DNA of 10,015 bases from UBA1738 sp045658645. Its GTDB lineage: Bacteria > Bacillota > Clostridia > UBA1381. The stretch is taken from positions 1-10,015 of the forward strand of contig JAZOVJ010000075.1 of NCBI GenBank assembly GCA_045658645.1. The letters are read 5' to 3'. The notes below the pieces were generated by a model. It saw nothing but the letters and a program-made list of their open reading frames with translations, was not told the origin of the DNA and did not search any database. This document shows, in pieces, positions 4,545 to 10,015 of this stretch. Made by a program: the position numbers and the translations under genes. Position 1 is the stretch's first letter; each line of letters opens with the position of its first letter.

Positions 4545-5363
4545 ATGAAGAAAATCATAAGTATTTTGGCAGTAGTAAGTTTGGTGGCTTGTTTTTTTAC
4601 GGGCTGCGGTGCAAACAAAAGCACAAGTAACGGTGGAACAGTTGCAACAGACGGTTCAACCTCAATGGAAAAAGTAATCGGTTATCTTTCAGAAGCTTAT
4701 ATGGAGGAAGTTTCAGATGTAAAGGTTACTTATAATCCTACGGGTTCAGGTAGCGGTATTCAGGCAGTTTTAGAAGGCAGATGTGACATTGGTCTTTCAA
4801 GCCGAGATTTGAAAGATGAAGAAAAAGCAGACCTTGTGGGAACAGTAGTTGCCATTGACGGCATTGCCGTAATTGTAAATCCTGAAAATTCCGTTAAAGA
4901 CCTTACAATCGAACAGATTGCAGGACTTTATAAAGGTGAAATCACAAATTGGAGTGAAGTTGGCGGTGCAGATGCTCCCGTTGTTCTTATCGGTAGAGAA
5001 GCTGCATCCGGCACAAGAGATGGCTTTGAATCAATCACAGATACAGAAGATGTATGCAAGTATTCTCAGGAACTTACATCAACAGGTGATGTTGTGCAGA
5101 CAGTAGTATCTAATCCTAATGCAATCGGCTATGCTTCAGTTGCATCTGTAAAAGATACAGTAAAGATGATTGATGTAGAGGGCGTAACACCTACAACAGA
5201 AACAATCCAAAACGGCACATACAAAGTTCAGCGTAATTTCGTATTCGTAACTAAGAAAAATGCAGAGATTACAGAAGCTACAAAAGCATTCTTTGAGTTT
5301 GCAACATCAGGTGCAGCTGATGAGTTGATTGTAAAAGCAGGTGCCGTACCGGTAGCAAGATAA
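4545..5363 (+). CDS. pstS: Phosphate ABC transporter substrate-binding lipoprotein PstS
   Basis: 272 residues. ATG 4545 is chosen because AAGGAGAG (4529-4536) lies eight bases upstream; an earlier GTG at 4536 overlaps it. The lipoprotein signal (MKKIISILAVVSLVACFFTGC) has its lipidated Cys at 21, anchoring the protein outside the membrane. Phosphate-binding segments of the PstS family are clear: DGSTSM (36-41), TGSGSGI (66-72), SSRDL (85-89) and GREAASGTRDGF (150-161). It binds inorganic phosphate and hands it to PstC/PstA. First gene of pstSCAB-phoU and, by its Pho boxes, induced when phosphate is scarce. The C-terminus (AVPVAR) is normal and the length is typical of Firmicutes. Confidence 0.97.
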   Translation: MKKIISILAVVSLVACFFTGCGANKSTSNGGTVATDGSTSMEKVIGYLSEAYMEEVSDVKVTYNPTGSGSGIQAVLEGRCDIGLSSRDLKDEEKADLVGTVVAIDGIAVIVNPENSVKDLTIEQIAGLYKGEITNWSEVGGADAPVVLIGREAASGTRDGFESITDTEDVCKYSQELTSTGDVVQTVVSNPNAIGYASVASVKDTVKMIDVEGVTPTTETIQNGTYKVQRNFVFVTKKNAEITEATKAFFEFATSGAADELIVKAGAVPVAR

Positions 5364-5375
5364 GGAGTAAAGAGA

Positions 5376-6251
5376 ATGAACAGAATTAAAAAAGCAGCAA
5401 ATATAATTGAAAAATCAATGAATATAATCTTCACTTTCTGTGGATTTTTAGCTGCCTTCTTCGTCATTCTCATTACCGGATTTCTTTTAACATCAGGTAT
5501 GCCTGCCATTGGCAAAATTGGTATCACAGACTTTTTATTCGGGAGGTCGTGGGCGTCAACCGCCACACCTCCTTCTTATGGTATCCTACCGTTTATTCTG
5601 ACATCAGTTTACGGAACACTCGGTGCAATAATAATTGGTGTGCCACTTGGTCTTATGTGTGCCATATTTGCCTCTAAAATGGCGAATGACAAAATAGCAA
5701 AAGCAGTTCGTACAAGTGTTGACTTGCTTTCGGGAATACCATCAGTTGTTTACGGTCTTGTAGGTATGATAATCATTGTACCATTAGTCAGAGAAACATT
5801 TAATCTGCCTGACGGAGCAAATCTTTTTTCAGCGATTATCGTACTTACAGTTATGATATTGCCGTCAGTAATATCCGTATCAGAAACTGCAATTAGAGCC
5901 GTACCAAAGGAATATGAAGAGGCATCACTTGCACTTGGCGCAACCAAAACCGAAACAGTTTTCAAGGTAATTGTTCCTGCAGCAAAAAGCGGAATACTTA
6001 CATCTGTCGTACTTGGTATCGGCAGAAGTATTGGTGAAGCAATGGCGGTTATGATGGTATCAGGTAACGTTGCTAATATGCCCGGAATTTTCAAAAGTGT
6101 GCGCTTTCTTACAACGGCGGTTGCAAGTGAAATGTCGTATTCATCAGGACTTCAGCGAGAGGCGCTTTTCTCTATCGCATTGGTGCTGTTTGTATTCATA
6201 TTGATAATCAATTTGGTACTTAATCTGATAGTAAAAAAGGATAAGGAGTAA
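5376..6251 (+). CDS. pstC: Phosphate ABC transporter permease PstC
   Basis: 291 residues; ATG 5376 with AAGGAGT overlapping the pstS stop, 12 bases between genes. Hydrophobic segments include about 20-42 and a core with DLLSGIPSVVYGLVG, the PstC/PstA hallmark. The cytoplasmic EAA-type coupling loop begins at residue 181 (EEASLALGATKTE), followed by GIGRSIGEAMAVMM. It forms the membrane channel as a heterodimer with PstA and docks on PstB. First of two permease genes in the standard order, so PstC rather than PstA; the N-terminal half is also PstC-like (FLFGRSWASTATPPSYGILP). Confidence 0.96.
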   Translation: MNRIKKAANIIEKSMNIIFTFCGFLAAFFVILITGFLLTSGMPAIGKIGITDFLFGRSWASTATPPSYGILPFILTSVYGTLGAIIIGVPLGLMCAIFASKMANDKIAKAVRTSVDLLSGIPSVVYGLVGMIIIVPLVRETFNLPDGANLFSAIIVLTVMILPSVISVSETAIRAVPKEYEEASLALGATKTETVFKVIVPAAKSGILTSVVLGIGRSIGEAMAVMMVSGNVANMPGIFKSVRFLTTAVASEMSYSSGLQREALFSIALVLFVFILIINLVLNLIVKKDKE

Positions 6252-6255
6252 GCGT

Positions 6256-7122
6256 ATGCACGAAAAAATATCATTAAACAGAAAAATAAAATGCACTATC
6301 TTAAATGTGCTTATGTATTTGTCAGCAGGAATTATCTGCCTTATTCTTCTTGGAATTATCGGATATATCTTATACAGAGGTTTGCCACATATCTCACTTG
6401 GATTTTTAACGCAAAAGCCAAGCCTTATTCGTGAAACTGTGGGCATACTTCCAAATATATTAAACACTCTCTATATAATTCTTATAACCCTTGTGATTGT
6501 GCTTCCTATCGGTGTAGGAGCCGCAATTTACTTAAATGAATATGCGGAAAATAAAAAAGTTGTTCGTATTATCGAGCTTGCAACAGAAACACTTTCAGGA
6601 ATACCCTCAATCATATACGGTCTTGTCGGTATGCTGATATTTGTTCAGTTCTTCTCGCTTGGAACGAGTCTGTTAGCAGGTTCGCTCACTCTCGTTATTA
6701 TGACTCTTCCTACAGTTATAAGAACAACACAGGAAAGTCTTAAAACTGTACCAAACGGATACAGAGAAGGTTCTCTTGCATTAGGTGCAGGTAAATGGTA
6801 TATGATAAGAACTGTTGTACTGCCTTCTGCTGTTGACGGAATTGTAACGGGGTGTATATTGTCAATCGGAAGAATTGTTGGTGAAAGTGCGGCACTTCTC
6901 TTTACTGCAGGTATGGCAAATGAAGTTTTAGGAATTGTAGATGCAGTAAAACCCGGTAACGCAGGTTCATCACTTACAGTTGCACTTTATATGTATGCAA
7001 AAGAACGAGGAGAATTTGAAATCGCATTTGCAATAGCGGCAATACTTTTGGTACTAACATTTGTAATCAATATGAGCGCAAAGCTTACGGCTAAAATGCT
7101 TAAGAAGAAAGGAGCAAAGTAA
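6256..7122 (+). CDS. pstA: Phosphate ABC transporter permease PstA
   Basis: 288 residues; ATG 6256, ribosome site AAGGAG overlapping the end of pstC (four bases between genes). Hydrophobic segments lie near 14-36 and 65-92, and several follow. TLSGIPSIIYGLVG mirrors the PstC hallmark, and the coupling loop starts at residue 171 (EGSLALGAGKWYMIRTVVLP), then GRIVGESAALLFTAG. The segment TVGILPNILNTLYII is typical of PstA. It pairs with PstC in the phosphate channel. The stop shares its last base with the pstB start (TAATG), implying coupled translation. Confidence 0.96.
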   Translation: MHEKISLNRKIKCTILNVLMYLSAGIICLILLGIIGYILYRGLPHISLGFLTQKPSLIRETVGILPNILNTLYIILITLVIVLPIGVGAAIYLNEYAENKKVVRIIELATETLSGIPSIIYGLVGMLIFVQFFSLGTSLLAGSLTLVIMTLPTVIRTTQESLKTVPNGYREGSLALGAGKWYMIRTVVLPSAVDGIVTGCILSIGRIVGESAALLFTAGMANEVLGIVDAVKPGNAGSSLTVALYMYAKERGEFEIAFAIAAILLVLTFVINMSAKLTAKMLKKKGAK

Positions 7123-7871
7123 TGGGAATTATAACAACAAAAAATCTTAACTTGTGGTACACTACAAACCACGCCTTAAAAGATATTAACATAGAACTTC
7201 CGCAAAAGGAGATTACTGCGTTAATCGGCCCATCGGGATGCGGTAAATCTACATTTTTGAAGAGCCTTAACAGAATGAATGATTTGGTTGATGGATGCAG
7301 AATTGAAGGTGAAATTTGCCTTGATGGTGTTGATGTTTACAAAAATATGGATGTCAATATTTTAAGAAAAAAGGTCGGCATGGTTTTCCAAAAGCCTAAC
7401 CCGTTCCCAATGAGCATTTATGACAATATTGCATACGGTCCCCGTATTCACGGTATCAAATCAAAAGTAGCTTTAGACGAAATTGTAGAGCGTTCGCTCA
7501 AACAGGCGGCTATTTGGGATGAATGTAAAGACCGACTTAAAAAGAGTGCTCTCGGGTTAAGTGGCGGTCAGCAACAAAGACTTTGCATTGCAAGAGCTTT
7601 GGCGGTTGAGCCGGATATTCTTCTCATGGATGAACCCACATCTGCTCTTGATCCTATTTCTACATCAAAAATCGAAGATTTGGCTGAAGAGCTTAAAGAA
7701 AAATATACAATCGTAATGGTAACACATAATATGCAACAAGCGGCAAGAATAGCGGATAAAACTGCGTTCTTCCTTCTTGGTGAAGTCATAGAGTTTGACG
7801 AAACTGAAAAAATGTTCTCAACACCTGCGGATAAGAGAACGGAAGATTATATTACAGGAAGGTTTGGTTGA
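7122..7871 (+). CDS. pstB: Phosphate ABC transporter ATP-binding protein PstB
   Basis: 249 residues, full length. Walker A GPSGCGKST (36-44), Q-loop Gln90 (FQKPNPFPMSIYDN), signature LSGGQ (146-150), Walker B ILLMDE (166-171) and switch His202 (VTHN) are all intact. FQKPNPFP and MQQAARIADKTAFF are PstB-specific. It hydrolyses ATP on the cytoplasmic side to drive phosphate uptake through PstCA. The start overlaps the pstA stop by one base, with AAAGGAG upstream. One base separates its stop from phoU. Confidence 0.98.
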   Translation: MGIITTKNLNLWYTTNHALKDINIELPQKEITALIGPSGCGKSTFLKSLNRMNDLVDGCRIEGEICLDGVDVYKNMDVNILRKKVGMVFQKPNPFPMSIYDNIAYGPRIHGIKSKVALDEIVERSLKQAAIWDECKDRLKKSALGLSGGQQQRLCIARALAVEPDILLMDEPTSALDPISTSKIEDLAEELKEKYTIVMVTHNMQQAARIADKTAFFLLGEVIEFDETEKMFSTPADKRTEDYITGRFG

Positions 7872-7872
7872 T

Positions 7873-8511
7873 ATGAGAAATAGATTTGACGAACAGTTAA
7901 ATAATTTAAATAATGAACTTATCACAATGGGAGCACTTTGCGAAGAAGCAATTTCAAGTGCCGTAAAGCTTCTCGTTGATAATGATGTCAAAATGAAAGA
8001 ATCTGTTTATGAAACAGACAAGCAGATAGACCAAAAGGAACGAGATATTGAAACTCTTTGTATGAAACTTTTAATGCAGCAACAGCCTGTGGCAAGTGAT
8101 TTAAGAACAATCTCATCTGCTCTTAAAATGATTTCGGATATGGAGCGTATCGGAGACCAAGCTTCTGATATTGCAGAAATTGCAGAATATGCTAACGGTT
8201 GCGGTATGCAGAGTGAAACACATATAGCAGATATGGCAAGAGCGACAATCAAAATGGTAACTGAAAGTATTGATTCTTTCGTGAAAAAGGATGTAGAGCT
8301 TGCTTGTGAGGTTATTGCGCATGACAATACCGTTGATGATTTGTTTGATAAGGTTAAGGGCGAACTGATAACTGCTATCGAAAACAAAGCAGCAAATGCG
8401 GAAGCACTCATCGACCTTTTAATGATAGCTAAATACTTTGAGCGTATCGGTGACCACGCAGAAAATATCGCAGAATGGGTTATCTATTCAATTACAGGTT
8501 CTCACGTGTAA
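7873..8511 (+). CDS. phoU: Phosphate signalling / transport regulator PhoU
   Basis: 212 residues from ATG 7873, with AGGAAGG at about 7856-7862; the frame extends upstream inside pstB but no other start has a ribosome site. Two helical repeats each carry the metal-binding motif of the family: MERIGDQASDIAE (Glu91, Asp95) and FERIGDHAENIAE (Glu190, Asp194). PhoU couples the state of the Pst transporter to the PhoR kinase and limits phosphate uptake. It is last in the pst operon; no terminator is evident before the next promoter, so read-through into the regulator genes is possible. Confidence 0.96.
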   Translation: MRNRFDEQLNNLNNELITMGALCEEAISSAVKLLVDNDVKMKESVYETDKQIDQKERDIETLCMKLLMQQQPVASDLRTISSALKMISDMERIGDQASDIAEIAEYANGCGMQSETHIADMARATIKMVTESIDSFVKKDVELACEVIAHDNTVDDLFDKVKGELITAIENKAANAEALIDLLMIAKYFERIGDHAENIAEWVIYSITGSHV

Positions 8512-8519
8512 TGATTTTA

Positions 8520-8548
8520 TTGAAAATACACACATTTTATGATAAAAT
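8520..8548 (+). promoter_or_regulatory. Promoter of the two-component regulator genes
   Basis: TTGAAA (8520-8525), 17 bases, TAAAAT (8543-8548), close to the sigma-A consensus, placed between phoU and the regulator. It would allow baseline expression of the sensor pair independent of the Pho-controlled pst promoter. The inverted repeat ATGATTT (8511-8517) / AAATCAT (8557-8563) flanks it. Confidence 0.65.
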
Positions 8549-8581
8549 ATAAATGTAAATCATTTTTCGGAGGTGGAAGAT

Positions 8582-9259
8582 TTGATTTATTTTGTAGAAG
8601 ATGATGCCAATATCCGCAAGCTCGTATGCTATGCTCTTGAAAAAGAGGGGTATGAGGTAAAAGGTTGTAGCTTGCCGAGCAAGTTTTGGCAAGAATTAAA
8701 AAACGACAAGCCACAGCTTGTTTTACTTGATATAATGCTCCCTGAAGAAGATGGACTTTCTATTTTAGGAAAACTTCAGGCAGATGAAAGCACCAAAAAT
8801 ATCCCCGTAATTATGATTACTGCAAAAGGCAGTGAATTTGATAAAGTAACAGGACTTGATATGGGTGCAGATGATTATATTGCAAAGCCTTTTGGTATGA
8901 CGGAGCTTACAAGCCGTGTTCGTGCAGTGCTTAGAAGATATGAAAAGACCAACAAGGTAAAAGAATATAAAATCGGAGATTTGTATGTAAATCCCGAAAA
9001 GCATATTATCGAAGTTGCAGGAAAGGAAGTTAATCTTTCTTTCAAGGAATACTCGCTTTTGATGGTGCTTTTGGAAGCAGAGGGAAATGTGGTTTCAAGA
9101 GATACTCTGCTTACTCGTGTTTGGGGAGAATTTTATGACGAGTCAAGAACTCTTGATGTTCACATAAGAAAACTCCGTATGAAACTTGAAACTGCAGGCG
9201 ATCTTATTCATACTGTTAAGAATATAGGTTATAAGCTTGGAGGTAACGAGAATGGTTAA
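8582..9259 (+). CDS. phoP: PhoP/PhoB-type response regulator (OmpR family)
   Basis: 225 residues from TTG 8582. CGGAGG (8568-8573) is eight bases before this TTG, whereas the GTG at 8573 overlaps that ribosome site; the resulting start MIYFVEDD also fits the family. Receiver domain: acidic pocket Glu6-Asp7-Asp8, phosphorylated Asp50 (LLDIMLP), Thr80 (MITAKG), Lys102 (IAKPFG). The C-terminal winged helix (about 130-222) has FKEYSLLMVLLEAEGNVVSR, then LLTRVWGEFYDESRTLDVHIRKLR and NIGYKLG. It would be phosphorylated by the PhoR-like kinase and bind the Pho boxes before pstS. Called PhoP by Firmicutes usage; PhoB is an equally valid name. Specificity rests on gene context. Confidence 0.9.
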   Translation: MIYFVEDDANIRKLVCYALEKEGYEVKGCSLPSKFWQELKNDKPQLVLLDIMLPEEDGLSILGKLQADESTKNIPVIMITAKGSEFDKVTGLDMGADDYIAKPFGMTELTSRVRAVLRRYEKTNKVKEYKIGDLYVNPEKHIIEVAGKEVNLSFKEYSLLMVLLEAEGNVVSRDTLLTRVWGEFYDESRTLDVHIRKLRMKLETAGDLIHTVKNIGYKLGGNENG

Positions 9260-10015
9260 TAAAATATTTCGTTCCAATTTCTACACCTCAATGCTTATCT
9301 TGCTTATGAGCTTTTGCTTGATTTTCGGTGTGTTATTCAGTTATTTTGAAGCACAGATGTTTACAGAACTTGAAAGCGAAGCAGGATACATATCCTATGC
9401 GGTAAAGAATGAAGGTACAGACTTCATAGACAATTTTAATGAAAAAGGTAAAAGAATAACTTTGGTATCAAGTGACGGTACAGTTTTGGCAGATACTTCT
9501 GCAAATGTCGAAGAGCTTGAAAATCATTCAGACAGAAAAGAAATTGAAGACGCTATAAAGAATGGCAAAGGCACAAGTTCAAGATATTCAAATACCTTAA
9601 TGCAGAAAACCTTATATTATGCAGAAAAACTTGATGACGGAACCGTTCTCCGTGTATCAACCACTCAAAACTCTGTTGTTATAATACTCTTAGGTCTTTT
9701 GCAACCGCTTATTATCATAATTGTACTTGCGCTTATTATTTCAATTTTCTTATCTTACAGATTATCAAAGGCTATTATCAAGCCTATTAACGAGCTTGAC
9801 CTTGATAACCCTACGGCAAATGAAACTTACGAAGAGTTTACGCCTCTTCTTAAGAAAATATCTGCACAGAAAAAAACTATCTCAAATCAAATAAAAGAAG
9901 CGAAGCAAAAGCAGGAAGAATTTAAGCTCATAACTGAAAATATGAGCGAAGGACTACTCATTATTGACAAAGACTTTAACATACTTTCTTACAATCAAGC
10001 GGCTAAAACATTACT
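9252..10015 (+). CDS. phoR: PhoR-type sensor histidine kinase, N-terminal part (3' end outside window)
   Basis: ATG 9252 overlaps the regulator stop by eight bases, with GGAGG (9239-9243) as ribosome site. 254 codons are present with no stop. The first membrane helix is about 12-32, the extracellular domain about 33-140 (contains DGTVLADTSA, typical of PhoR kinases), and the second helix about 141-168 (LLGLLQPLIIIIVLALIIS). A short HAMP-like linker (LSKAIIKPINELDLD) and a coiled region follow, and a PAS domain begins near 220 (FKLITENMSEGLLIIDKDFN). The HisKA and ATPase domains would lie beyond the window. It phosphorylates the regulator encoded just upstream when phosphate is low. Confidence 0.9.
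   Translation, partial: MVNKIFRSNFYTSMLILLMSFCLIFGVLFSYFEAQMFTELESEAGYISYAVKNEGTDFIDNFNEKGKRITLVSSDGTVLADTSANVEELENHSDRKEIEDAIKNGKGTSSRYSNTLMQKTLYYAEKLDDGTVLRVSTTQNSVVIILLGLLQPLIIIIVLALIISIFLSYRLSKAIIKPINELDLDNPTANETYEEFTPLLKKISAQKKTISNQIKEAKQKQEEFKLITENMSEGLLIIDKDFNILSYNQAAKTL

Noticed and set aside
8511..8563. ATGATTT/AAATCAT inverted repeat as terminator of phoU
   Set aside because: The arms are 39 bases apart with a good promoter between them, and AT-rich. Not a convincing hairpin.

Overview
The window looks like chromosomal DNA of a low-GC, Gram-positive, probably spore-forming and gut-associated anaerobe of the Clostridia. The evidence is AT-rich sequence, strong AGGAGG/AGGTGA-type ribosome sites, a CotJC-like manganese catalase, and a Firmicutes-style pstSCAB-phoU-response regulator-kinase cluster. 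The genus cannot be fixed from the sequence alone.

Layout. (1) 1-398: the last 121 codons of a manganese catalase and its terminator. (2) About 430-3986: a compact accessory block. On the plus strand it has a SWIM zinc-finger protein, an unlisted 24-codon membrane-type small ORF, a WYL-domain regulator and a 76-residue helical protein. Two unrecognised genes (82 and 221 residues) face them on the minus strand. The two outermost promoters of the block, one on each strand and pointing inward, carry the same 17-base box at the same distance (14 bases) from the -10 hexamer. (3) 3910-4377: a patchwork of two diverged palindromic repeats, an orphan second copy of the last 25 codons plus terminator of the catalase gene, and a very short possible transcription unit with its own terminator. 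(4) 4405-10015: the phosphate regulon. It has a promoter with clustered TTAACA-type Pho boxes, then pstS, pstC, pstA, pstB and phoU packed head to tail, then a separately promoted PhoP/PhoB-type response regulator and a PhoR-type kinase cut by the window end.

How it fits together. The phosphate part is a standard module: the lipoprotein PstS captures phosphate, PstC/PstA form the channel, PstB drives transport, PhoU reports transport state, and PhoR/PhoP controls transcription, probably including pstS through the Pho boxes. The accessory block is the unusual part. The duplicated catalase 3' end suggests that the block entered at, and rebuilt, the 3' end of the catalase gene. The mirrored boxes suggest that one regulator, plausibly the WYL protein, controls both arms as a unit. 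What the unit does cannot be read from the sequence; a regulatory or defence-type role is only a hypothesis.
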